Source: Blastocatellia bacterium
Lineage (GTDB): Bacteria > Acidobacteriota > Blastocatellia > Chloracidobacteriales > Chloracidobacteriaceae
Reading direction: 5' to 3'
DNA length: 64,000 nucleotides
NCBI GenBank assembly: GCA_019695185.1
Contig: JAIBAN010000006.1
Span: 62,001-126,000 of the forward strand
In this document: positions 37,276 through 45,446 of the stretch, piece by piece
How the letters are laid out: every line of letters begins with the position of its first letter
Position numbering within the stretch: the stretch's first letter is position 1
Program-made: the position numbers and the translations under genes
The notes under the pieces: generated by a model
What the model was told of the DNA's origin: nothing
Databases searched by the model: none
Seen by the model: only the letters and a program-made list of their open reading frames with translations

Positions 37276-38523
37276 ATGCCTCGCACCCAAGAACTGAAAA
37301 ACATCCTCTGGCTGTTGCTCATCTCCGCTCTGGCCGCCCAACTGATTGTAGAAATCACCGGAATTTCCAAATCCCCGCTTTCGACCATCAAGACTTCGTT
37401 TGAAGACGGCGAAACCTTCCTTTCCTTCGCTTTTATTGGAACCTATTTGATTTATTTGTGGGCCCGCCCCTGCCCGATTGAATTGACCGCCACCACCGTC
37501 TTGGGCGGGCTTTTCAATCTGCTCTTTTATTTTTTCCGGGTTCCGGCGGACCAGACTCCGATGCGGATTGCCGAAACTTTCGGTTATGGGTTGGGAACGG
37601 CAGTCATGGTGATATTGGCGGTGACGGCCTGGCGCGAGCGGGGGGAGGAGCGGGCCTGGCGGCTGGAAACCATGATGAACGGCAGCGTGATTCCGATTTA
37701 CGTCATCCTGGTCGAGTTCTTTCTACGGATAACCTATTTGCGGCTGCATGTTTACGACCGGCTGCTCTATGCCTTTGACACCGCCTACGGTTTGAATTTT
37801 TCGTTTGCCGTCGGGCGGATGTTTATGGCCTCGGACGCCCTCAAACTGTTTTGTCTGGTGATTTATCTGGCCCTGCCGCTGGCTTTTTCAATTCTGATTG
37901 GCATGCAGCAGCGCAACCCGGAGCGTGCTCCGGTCAATGTCTTTATCGCTTTTTTGTCGTTGGGTGCAGTTGGGTTCGTTCTCTATCAGATTTTTCCGGC
38001 CATTGGTCCACGCTATTTTCACGGTGACATCTATCCGTTGGGGGCACCGCCTCCGGCGCTCAACCATGACACTTTTTTGAATCTGGAACCGCTCCGGCGC
38101 AATGCCATGCCGTCGCTGCATACCGCCTGGGTGTTGATTCTGTGGCTGAACTCGCGTTGGTACGCCCGCTGGATGCAGATTTTCTCCGGTATTTTCACCT
38201 TCTTTACGTTGCTCTGCACGCTGGGCATTGGTGAGCATTACATTGTGGATTTGTTTGTGGCTGTGCCGTTGACAGTGGTGGTACAGGCGGCCTGCACCAG
38301 TTTCTTGCCTTTATGGAAAGGCGAGCGCTGGGCCGCGCTGGCTGGGGGAACCGGACTGGTTGCCGTGTGGTATGTCGTGATTTGGTTTTGTACCGGATGG
38401 TTACAACGGTTCCCGGCGCTGACCTGGGGCTTTACCATTGTCACCACTGCTGCTGCTGTTCGGCTGGAGTGGAAACTGGCCCGCAAAGCAAAGGAGCGAT
38501 TGATGGTGCCGAGTGCCTCATAG
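37276..38523 (+). CDS. PAP2-superfamily membrane enzyme (Aur1/inositolphosphotransferase-like)
   Basis: 415 residues with about ten membrane helices. The PAP2_3-type motifs are complete: PRYF, then RRNAMPSLHTAWV (C2-like, His), then GIGEHYIVDLFVAVPL (C3-like, His-Asp), the layout of fungal inositol phosphorylceramide synthase and related lipid phosphotransferases. It may move a phospho-headgroup between lipids; the substrate is not readable. The start follows repeat sequence and no SD is visible. Confidence 0.8.
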   Translation: MPRTQELKNILWLLLISALAAQLIVEITGISKSPLSTIKTSFEDGETFLSFAFIGTYLIYLWARPCPIELTATTVLGGLFNLLFYFFRVPADQTPMRIAETFGYGLGTAVMVILAVTAWRERGEERAWRLETMMNGSVIPIYVILVEFFLRITYLRLHVYDRLLYAFDTAYGLNFSFAVGRMFMASDALKLFCLVIYLALPLAFSILIGMQQRNPERAPVNVFIAFLSLGAVGFVLYQIFPAIGPRYFHGDIYPLGAPPPALNHDTFLNLEPLRRNAMPSLHTAWVLILWLNSRWYARWMQIFSGIFTFFTLLCTLGIGEHYIVDLFVAVPLTVVVQAACTSFLPLWKGERWAALAGGTGLVAVWYVVIWFCTGWLQRFPALTWGFTIVTTAAAVRLEWKLARKAKERLMVPSAS

Positions 38524-38654
38524 CCAGCCGTTCCTGTTATTGCAAATAGTTTAATCGAAAAAAACAAAGAAATTGCCGTGGGCGGGAAAGATGAGGGAAG
38601 ACTTTGAGTTCAATCCAAATTTAAGATTGGAGCAGGCAGGAGGGAACAGCAGGG

Positions 38655-39623
38655 TTAGTTGGTCAGAGCTTCAATCACGGCGGCCTGAAGGCGGGTTTCC
38701 TGGCCGAAGCCGTCGAACCAGAGGGCTCCCGGTTCCCGCCGCCACCAGGTAATCTGGCGCTTGGCATAGTGCCGGGTGTCGGTTTTCATTTGTTCAATGG
38801 CTGATTCGTAGGTCCGCTGTCCTTGCAGGAATTCGATGATGCGGCGGTAGCCATGCGCTCCAAAGGCTTTGGCATCAGGAGGAATTCCGGTTGCCAGCAA
38901 TCCTTTGATTTCTGCCAGCAGGCCGTTTTGCTCCATCAGGTCCACCCGCCGGTTGATTTTCTCGTAAAGCACGTGTCGGGGTGGATTCAACACCACAATC
39001 CGCATCCGCCCGGCGAATTCCGGCGGCTCCGGCAGTTCAGGCTGTTTTTCAGAGATTGGTTTCCCGTTCTGAAAGAAAAATTCCAATGCCCGTGTGACCC
39101 GTGACCAGTCATTCGGAGCCAACTTCGCTGCGGAAACCGGGTCCAGCCGTTTCAGCATCCGGTGTAGATGCGGGGCTCCCCGGCGGGTGAGCATATCCTT
39201 GAGCCGTTGGCGCAGCTCAGGGTCGGTCGGTGCCGCTTCGTCAAAAAGCCGTCCGCGCAGGGCGTTGAGGTAAAACCCGCTGCCGCCAACCAGAATCGCC
39301 ATTTTCCCACGGGCTTCGATGTCTTCAATCATTCGTGCCGCATCCACGGCATAACGACCGGCGGTGTAATTTTCGGTTGGTTCGGCAATATCAATCAGGT
39401 GGTGAGGGATGCCCTGCTGCTCGGCGGGAGGCACTTTGGCGGTTGCGACATACAGGCCGCGATAGACTTGCACCGAGTCAAGGTTGATGATTTCTCCATC
39501 GAAATGATGAGCCACCGCCAAACCCAGGTCACTCTTACCGGAGCAGGTGGGGCCGACGATGACGGGAATCGGAAAGGGTTCAGAGGTCAGGGTTTGGTGG
39601 TCAGGAGTTTCATGGGGCGTCAT
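38655..39623 (-). CDS. miaA: tRNA dimethylallyltransferase MiaA
   Basis: 322 residues. P-loop GPTCSGKS (about residue 25), DSVQVYRGL with the catalytic aspartate, GGSGFYLNAL and the C-terminal KRQITWWRRE are all present. It transfers a dimethylallyl group to A37 of tRNAs that read UNN codons. The first 15 or so residues are encoded by a repeat-like stretch (CAGAGGTCAGGG on the plus strand) and are longer than usual. AGGA lies ten bases before the ATG. Confidence 0.93.
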   Translation of the reverse strand: MTPHETPDHQTLTSEPFPIPVIVGPTCSGKSDLGLAVAHHFDGEIINLDSVQVYRGLYVATAKVPPAEQQGIPHHLIDIAEPTENYTAGRYAVDAARMIEDIEARGKMAILVGGSGFYLNALRGRLFDEAAPTDPELRQRLKDMLTRRGAPHLHRMLKRLDPVSAAKLAPNDWSRVTRALEFFFQNGKPISEKQPELPEPPEFAGRMRIVVLNPPRHVLYEKINRRVDLMEQNGLLAEIKGLLATGIPPDAKAFGAHGYRRIIEFLQGQRTYESAIEQMKTDTRHYAKRQITWWRREPGALWFDGFGQETRLQAAVIEALTN

Positions 39624-39710
39624 GGAAGTATTTTCCTGATTTCAATATTCGGGGCCAGCAAGGTTTCAGGAAAATCAACCCTGAACCCTGAACCCTGAAC
39701 CCTGAACCCT
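39575..39710. repeat. Paired heptamer repeat, AGGGTTC family, left arm inside miaA
   Basis: The right arm 39677-39710 is CCTGAAC tandem about five times in the 94-base spacer. The degenerate left arm 39575-39604 (AGGGTTCAGAGGTCAGGGTT) lies within codons about 7-16 of miaA. Confidence 0.75.
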
Positions 39711-39717
39711 TGAGTTT

Positions 39718-40020
39718 TCACCGCTTCCGCAAATCGCTTCGATAAGCTTCGGAAATGTCCCGGTCATGCTGTTTTTTGTCGCGCGGGCCGCGTTGTTCGT
39801 CGGCTTCGCTGACGCCGCCTCGTCGTCGGAGCAATCGAATGGCCTGGTCACGGACCTTTTTGATTTCGCGGCGACCATCTTCCCATTCAATTTCAACCGC
39901 TCCCGCCTCACCGGAAGTAACAATCCGGACAACTTCGCCGTACATCATTCCGCTCCCGCCCGCATAGGAAATTTCATCACCGATACGGTACTCGAACGTG
40001 CGTTTTTGGTTTCCGCTCAT
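39718..40020 (-). CDS. Small basic protein with SH3/KOW-like core
   Basis: 100 residues. Residues about 10-60 look like a small beta barrel (IGDEISYAGGSGMMYGEVVRIV then VEIEWEDGRREIKKV), as in SH3, Tudor or KOW domains. The C-terminal 40 residues are charged. GAAGGAAAG precedes the ATG with good spacing, supporting expression. It sits just upstream of miaA in the same direction, where many bacteria place hfq, but it is not Hfq. It might bind nucleic acid, as an inference from the fold and charge only. Confidence 0.7.
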   Translation of the reverse strand: MSGNQKRTFEYRIGDEISYAGGSGMMYGEVVRIVTSGEAGAVEIEWEDGRREIKKVRDQAIRLLRRRGGVSEADEQRGPRDKKQHDRDISEAYRSDLRKR

Positions 40021-40044
40021 AACAACTTTCCTTCGGGGGATTGG

Positions 40045-40165
40045 GAATTGAGAATTGAGAATTGAGAATGCTCCATTTTCTTATTCAATTTCGACTTGAT
40101 TCAGGGATTTTGAAGGTGTCTTGAGCTGGAACTCATTCTCAATTCTCAATTCTCAATTCTCAATT
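40045..40165. repeat. Paired heptamer repeat, TTGAGAA family
   Basis: The left arm 40045-40070 is AATTGAGA tandem and the right arm 40134-40165 is the inverse. The right arm runs into the stop codon of the dehydrogenase (40164-40166), as at pilB. Confidence 0.88.
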
Positions 40166-41054
40166 AAAAAAGGTTCATCGGTTTCGGATTTTTGGGGTCC
40201 GTGTAATCGTAAAATCCGCGTCCGGATTTCCGTCCATAAAGTCCGGCAGCCACCATGCGGGTCAGGAGCGACGGCGAGGCGAACCGTTTTTCCTTGAATT
40301 CGTCATACATCACCTGGGTAATGTAGTAAGTCGTATCCACACCCACAAAATCCGTCAATGTAAACGGACCCATCGGGTAGCCGCAGCCCAGTTTCATGGC
40401 GTTGTCAATATCTTCGATGGTGCCAACCCCTTCTTCCAGGGCACGAATGGCATCGAGCATATAAGGCACCAACAGCCGGTTGACGATAAAACCGGTCCGG
40501 TCGCTGGTTTTGACCGTGACTTTGCCCAGTTGTTTCCCAAAAGCATCCACGTGGTCAAAGATTTCAGGGTCGGTCAAAATAGTTTTGACAACTTCCACCA
40601 GCTTCATAATCGGCACCGGATTGAAAAAGTGCAGGCCGACAAAGCGGCGCTGCCGTTCGGCTCCGGTGGCCGTCATCATCTGGGTGATGGAAATTGAAGA
40701 AGTATTGCTGGCGAAAACCGTTTCGGTTTTACAAATGGCATCGAGCTTTTTATAGAGTTCGCGCTTGATGTCCAGGTTTTCGATAATGGCCTCAATCACA
40801 ATGTCACAGTCAGCCAGGGCTGCCAGGTCCATGCTTTTGTGCAGGCGTCCCAGAGCCGCGTCTTTGGTTTCAGCCGTAATCGTGCCTTTTTCGGCAAATT
40901 TTTCGAGCGACTTCTGGATTCCGGCAAATCCTTTGTCGAGCGCCTTTTCATCCGCTTCGACCACAATCGTTTCAAATCCGGCAGTTGCGGCGGTTTGGGC
41001 AATGCCCGAACCCATCAAACCACAACCAATCACACCAACTTTCTTAAATTCCAC
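40164..41054 (-). CDS. 3-hydroxyacyl-CoA (3-hydroxybutyryl-CoA) dehydrogenase
   Basis: 296 residues from a GTG at 41054, which has GGAGG nine bases upstream. The longer ATG frame to 41141 only translates repeat sequence. Rossmann motif GVIGCGLMGSGIAQ, then SNTSSISIT, the active-site GLHFFNPVPIMKLVEV (His) and C-terminal DFVGVDTTYYI are present. It interconverts 3-hydroxybutyryl-CoA and acetoacetyl-CoA with NAD(P), in fatty-acid or butyrate-type metabolism. The enoyl-CoA hydratase-like gene at 22362 could act in the same pathway but is far away. Confidence 0.92.
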   Translation of the reverse strand: MEFKKVGVIGCGLMGSGIAQTAATAGFETIVVEADEKALDKGFAGIQKSLEKFAEKGTITAETKDAALGRLHKSMDLAALADCDIVIEAIIENLDIKRELYKKLDAICKTETVFASNTSSISITQMMTATGAERQRRFVGLHFFNPVPIMKLVEVVKTILTDPEIFDHVDAFGKQLGKVTVKTSDRTGFIVNRLLVPYMLDAIRALEEGVGTIEDIDNAMKLGCGYPMGPFTLTDFVGVDTTYYITQVMYDEFKEKRFASPSLLTRMVAAGLYGRKSGRGFYDYTDPKNPKPMNLF

Positions 41055-41078
41055 AGGGAAGAACCTCCAGGAAGAGTA

Positions 41079-41220
41079 GTTTTGAGTTGTTCGTTCCGCC
41101 TTCAGGCGGCAGTTTTGAGTTCCGCCTTCAGGCGGCGGCATTTACCTATTGACGTTCGCTTTTCTTCGAGCAGCCTCAAGGCTGCCAACCGAACTGCCGC
41201 CTGAAGGCGGAACTCAAAAC
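41079..41220. repeat. Paired repeat, 26-nt palindromic family
   Basis: The left arm 41079-41138 has CCGCCTTCAGGCGG-CAGTTTTGAGTT units and the right arm 41171-41220 the inverse. It is related to 18381-18613, 22 kb away. Confidence 0.85.
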
Positions 41221-41222
41221 TT

Positions 41223-42170
41223 TTAAGCCGTGCGGTATACATCTGCTGCACCCCGTTTTTCAACCCGCAGCCTGCCGTCAGCCACGGCTAAATCCAGATT
41301 GGCCTGGGCTTCAGAAACGGCCAGATAAACATGCACATCCCGCACGGTCGGAAAAAGAAACTGCGCCAGTTCCCACGCCGTCACACCCGGTTTGGAACCG
41401 ACATACTGTAAAACCTTCTGCTGCCGTCGTTCATTATGGCCCACATAGGTATGAAAATGCTCGTGATAGTCCGTAATGTCGTCACCATGCCCGGTTTGAA
41501 TCAGTGTCGGAGCCAGTTCGCGCAACCGGGCAATGGAACACAGGTATTCACTGAGCGCCGGGAAACGCCTAGCTTCGTTATGCGGGTCGGCATGCAGCGT
41601 CGGATTTGGGGAAATATGTTTGAGCAGGGTGTCGGCAGCCAGCAAATGGCGCGAACTTTCCCGCAACAGACAGATACTGCCGGGGGTGTGTCCCGGCGTA
41701 TGCAGCACCCGTAGGGCCGTATGTTGAAACGTCAGTTCGTCTTCGTCTTTGAGCATATCCACATCAGTGAGTTCGCAGGCAAATTCCCGGACCGACAGAT
41801 AGGAGCTTTCAAACTGATGAACCGTGTTGTCCGGGACTCCGGCCTGGGCCAGCAACACCCGATGGCAGGCATAATTGGGATCGCCCAGCAGCCGCGGGGC
41901 ATCCCAGGCATGGATGTAGACACGGGCTCCGGAAACCGCCTGTACCCGTCCAGCCAGGCCGAAATGGTCTGAATGTGCATGGGAAATGACGATGCGCCGG
42001 ATGTCGGTCACCTCGTATCCCACCCGTTTCAACTCCTGTTGGAGGGCCGTCCAGGCTTCCTCAGTATTGGGGCCGACATCCAGCAGGGTCAGCGGAGCCT
42101 GGTCCAGCAGATACACATTAACCGGACCGACGTAAAACGGGGTGGGAATGACGAGTTTGTGAATCTTCAT
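41223..42170 (-). CDS. Metallo-beta-lactamase-fold hydrolase
   Basis: 315 residues from the ATG at 42170. The MBL metal motif SHAHSDHFGL, LHTPGHTPGSICLL, the bridging aspartate in AADTL and QTGHG are present; a C-terminal winged-helix-like region follows (about 240-315), as in LACTB2-type or glyoxalase II-like hydrolases. The longer frame to 42254 contains (RLP)n, which is a repeat translation, so it is trimmed. Substrate unknown. Confidence 0.87.
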   Translation of the reverse strand: MKIHKLVIPTPFYVGPVNVYLLDQAPLTLLDVGPNTEEAWTALQQELKRVGYEVTDIRRIVISHAHSDHFGLAGRVQAVSGARVYIHAWDAPRLLGDPNYACHRVLLAQAGVPDNTVHQFESSYLSVREFACELTDVDMLKDEDELTFQHTALRVLHTPGHTPGSICLLRESSRHLLAADTLLKHISPNPTLHADPHNEARRFPALSEYLCSIARLRELAPTLIQTGHGDDITDYHEHFHTYVGHNERRQQKVLQYVGSKPGVTAWELAQFLFPTVRDVHVYLAVSEAQANLDLAVADGRLRVEKRGAADVYRTA

Positions 42171-42175
42171 AAACA

Positions 42176-42323
42176 GGAGTCTTGGGAGTCTTGGGAGTCT
42201 TGGGAGTCTTGGGAGTCTGAAGAAGTAAACAGTGACAGGATTTTGTCTTGTCACTTGTCACCTGTCACCTGTCACCTGGTTTTGACTCTCAAGACTCTCA
42301 AGACTCCCAAGACTCCCAAGACT
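42176..42323. repeat. Paired 9-nt repeat, GGGAGTCTT family, with CACCTGT centre
   Basis: The left arm 42176-42218 and right arm 42284-42323 are inverse. The centre 42247-42278 is CACCTGT tandem. The centre is similar to that of 28444-28652 (both have AAGAAGT, GACAGG and CACCTGT words), so the copies are related. Confidence 0.9.
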
Positions 42324-42905
42324 TTATTGATTCGGTTTTTCCGGTTGATTGGGGGTCACCCCCGGAGCGGAAGTATCACCCGCCGGAGAGGTTTTCTTCG
42401 TCAGGCCCAGTTTCATCAACGCCTGTGCCGTGGGCATTCCGGTTTCTTTCAATCCATTTGCCCGTTGATAACTGCTCATGGCTTCACGGGTGGCAGTGTC
42501 ATAGGTGCCGGTGACTTCCCCTTGGTAAAACCCGGTCTTTTTGAGAGCCTGTTGGATTTCTGAAACCCGTTCTTCGGGGATTTGTGCCCGGGGCGGTGTG
42601 CGCGGGGCAGCCGGGGCCGCATAGGAGGAATGCCGTCCGCGATGGTGCCGACCTCTGGCTTTCCGGCCATAGGCACGGCGTCCATGCCGGCCAGCCCGAC
42701 TGCGGGAGGCTTTGGAGCCCCGGTTGTGGCGACTGCGGGAGGCTTTGGAACTCCGGCGGGAACTTTTTGAGGCTTTCCCGGCCCGTCGGTTGCGGGGGCG
42801 GGCAAAGGCTTCGTCAGAGAAAAATTCCGGCATGGAGGCGGCCAGTAACAGGGCAATTGCAAAGGCGGCCAGCCAATTGCGGGTAAAGCGGAAAAAGCGA
42901 ATCAT
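42324..42905 (-). CDS. Exported protein with Lys/Arg/Ser-rich linker and peptidoglycan-binding domain
   Basis: 193 residues. The N-terminus is a signal sequence or membrane anchor (NWLAAFAIALLLAASMPEFF); then about 70 residues very rich in Arg, Ser, Lys and His (RRSSKASRSRHNRGSKASRS), likely disordered; then a PG_binding_1-like domain (about 115-175) with QQALKKTGFYQGEVTGTYDTATREAMSSYQ. It probably attaches to the cell wall. GGAG lies nine bases before the ATG at 42905. Confidence 0.8.
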   Translation of the reverse strand: MIRFFRFTRNWLAAFAIALLLAASMPEFFSDEAFARPRNRRAGKASKSSRRSSKASRSRHNRGSKASRSRAGRHGRRAYGRKARGRHHRGRHSSYAAPAAPRTPPRAQIPEERVSEIQQALKKTGFYQGEVTGTYDTATREAMSSYQRANGLKETGMPTAQALMKLGLTKKTSPAGDTSAPGVTPNQPEKPNQ

Positions 42906-43502
42906 TGCGTGTAACTCCAGGTCAATCAGTATGCACCATCGGCTGATTGAGGTCATGCGGAAAGTTATGGAAGGGCCTGACCGGGAAACGGCCAGCCGAT
43001 GGCTGGAAAGAGGCGCATTATAGCCACGCCTGAGGGAAATGCTCAACCAAACCGCTTCAAGTCGGTTCGTTTGAAGGTCCACTCAGGCGTTACCAGGGTC
43101 TCGCCAAACTCAAGCGGGTACCAGGGACTGAGCCCGGTTTGGTTCGGGTTGCGCAAAAGTTGAATGTCCTGTGCCGGCATGTAGCTTTGGGCCAGCAGAA
43201 AGACCTTTTGTCTGGTTCGTGGATTGACTGCCGTGTCCACCACAATCACCGCGTGGCCGGGAAACCCGCCTTGAATGAAGACATCTCCGGCATGCAGGTC
43301 ATGTATATTCGCAACCGGAACCAATTCCCGGCTGAGTGAAGAGGTTCCGGCAAAGGTAAACACCTGATTCAAATATTTGCGAAAAGTCGGATAAGAGACA
43401 TCAAGCTGTTCCGTTTTGACCCAGGAACAGTCGTTTCCATTGACCCGAATGCGATAACCGGCTGCCCATTTTGCATAGTCTGCCCGGAAGCCGTTGGTGA
43501 AA

Positions 43503-43508
43503 TTAAAA
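43503..43508. repeat. Target site duplication, left (TTAAAA)
   Basis: TTAAAA flanks the IS on the left and is repeated at 44986-44991. Confidence 0.8.
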
Positions 43509-44985
43509 CTCAAGTTTAGACAAAATCGTGAGAGTTGCGCAAAAATGAGACTGGCCCAAAACTGTCGGGATGAAAAAAGAACCTGAACAGAAATTGAACC
43601 AGTTCCGAGACGAAATATATCAGACGTTGCAAGGTGCGCGAGACGCGGTCTTTGAAATCATAGATGCGATCACGACGAGTCCGTTGGCGCGGTCGGCGGT
43701 GGAAGTGAGTTTGAGCCCGCATATGGAACGGACCTACAGCAGCGTGTACAAAGGCTTGCAGCGGACCAAACTGGAAGCTGACCAACTGAGGCCGTTGTTG
43801 GTGCGATATGCCGAAAGCCAAGGAGAATTGGTGATTGAGGGAGCGGCGGTTTACGCACTTGATCACAGTCCGTATCCGCGCAAACACGCGCCGACGGTGT
43901 CGGACCGGGGGACGGTGCATGGGGCGGATGGACAAGTCATCGGGCATCACTATTCGTAGCTGGGGCGGGTGTTGTATGGGGTTGGGAGTTGGGTTGGGGT
44001 GGTTGACTGTCAACGGATTGCGACGGACACGACCCCGACCAAAGTGGGCGCGGCACAAATTAAGGAGTTGAAGCGGACCGCCAGGATGGAGGTGCTCATC
44101 ACGGCGGACAGCGAGTATCTGACGGAAGTGGTGCTCGACGAAGCGGATGCCCGCACCCACTTGTTGATTCGGATGAAAGGGAATCGCAAGTTGTTTGGGC
44201 GGCCAGCGGAGCGCCGACCGGGACAGCGCGGAGCGCCCGCGGTCCACGGGCCGAAGTTGAAACTTAATCAGGCGGACGATTTGCCCACACCCGATGTCCG
44301 GGTGCAGGTTGTGGAAGATGACGGGAGTTGGGTTGTGATTTCGGTTTGGAAAAACCGGCATGTCGCCACCCGGCCCAAGCTCGACTTGTGCGCCGTCCGG
44401 ATCGAGCTGTTCAAAGCCAATGGCCAGCGGCGGTTCAAACGTCCGTTGTGGCTGGCCTGGACCGGCTCGCCCGACCAGGACTGGACCACCTTCTGGCGCA
44501 TTTATCTCAAACGGTTCAGCATTGAAGCGGTGCATCAGTTCACCAAAAATTCATTGAGTTGGACCCGTGCCCGGCTGGGTGAAACCACTCGCGAAGAACG
44601 CTGGAGTTGGCTGGTGATGCTCGCCTACTGGCAATTGATCCTCGCGGCTCCGGTGGCCCGCGATCGCTGTCGTCCGTGGGAAAAACCGACGCCGGAGGGG
44701 AAATTGCCGACGCCCGGACGCGTCCAGCGCGACTTCGGACGGATTTTGCTCGTGGTTGGAACACCGGCCCGGATTCCCAAAGTGCGAGGAATTCCGCCCG
44801 GACGGCCATTCGGGCTGCGACCCAAGCCGCGACCACGCTTTGAGATCATCGTCAAAGCCAAAAAAAAGGCGAAAAAGGCGAAAAAAGTCAAAACAGCCGC
44901 TTAAATCACACGGCTGGAATTTTCAATTTGGTTCTTTCGAACTTCCAATTTTGGAGGTTCAAAACTGGTTTTGTCTAAACTTGAG
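43509..44985 (+). mobile_element. Insertion sequence, 1477 bp, DDE transposase family
   Basis: Terminal inverted repeats CTCAAGTTTAGACAAAA (left) and its complement ending at CTTGAG (right) are perfect over 17 bp. The target duplication is 6 bp, TTAAAA. It carries one transposase reading frame and is inserted in the DUF4846 gene. No passenger genes. Confidence 0.85.
43570..44904 (+). pseudogene. IS transposase with an in-frame amber codon
   Basis: One 444-codon frame interrupted only by TAG at 43957-43959. Around it the protein reads HHYS-(stop)-LGRVLYG, where tryptophan (YSWL) is expected, so TGG to TAG is the simplest change. DDE-type residues: D98 in YALDHSPYP, a second Asp in LITADSEYL, and Glu in FSIEAVHQFTK. 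The C-terminus is Lys-rich (KAKKKAKKAKK). It resembles DDE_5/IS701-like transposases; family assignment is tentative. The element is likely inactive unless the amber is suppressed. Confidence 0.8.
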
Positions 44986-44991
44986 TTAAAA
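44986..44991. repeat. Target site duplication, right (TTAAAA)
   Basis: Second copy of the 6-bp duplication, joining the 5' part of the DUF4846 gene. Confidence 0.8.
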
Positions 44992-45446
44992 TGCAGGGCC
45001 TGAAAACTGTTTCCCGTCGCCAGTCCCCGGCTGTAGAGGTATTCCGCCCGCAACCGCATCACGGCATCGGCACATTGCTGTAAATCCATGTCACCCACAT
45101 CAATGTCAAACACGGCGGCATGAGCCGTTTGGTTCCGTTTGTCCTGGCCATTAAAGAGTTTAACCGGCGGCCTGCCTTGTTTGAGCGGCAGATTGCGGAG
45201 CCAGGCCGCGAAGCTGGCGGGCAGGGCGTTTTCCCGGATAAATCCATCTGGCGGAGGAGTCCGGGTGTCCACTGAATTTTGTGCTGAACCTGCCGCTTGC
45301 AACCATTGGAAGGTATTTGGTCGGGTTGGAAGAGGAGGCCCAGTTTGGGGCAAACACAATCCAATTACACACATGCAGGTCAGAAAGCACATACTGCCAC
45401 CTTGTTTGGTTGCACAAAATAACCCAATTTTGCTTTTTTCAGGTGA

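Larger units (their letters stand above)
43043..45392 (-). pseudogene. DUF4846 family protein gene interrupted by an insertion sequence
   Basis: The 5' part (45392-44986) and 3' part (43502-43043) of one DUF4846 gene are separated by the insertion sequence. Removing the IS and one copy of the 6-bp duplication TTAAAA restores a 288-residue frame, with the junction reading HFNFTNGF. The N-terminus has a membrane-like signal (MCFLTCMCVIGLC) after AAGGTGG; the body has DIDVGDMDLQQCADAVMRLRAEYLYS, then VFIQGGFPGHAVIVVDTA and LLAQSYMPAQDIQLL. The function of the family is not known to me. The exact restoration of the frame indicates a recent insertion. Confidence 0.85.

Noticed and set aside
44625-44891. 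Frames within the IS on the minus strand
   Set aside because: Shadows of the transposase frame; no independent motif.
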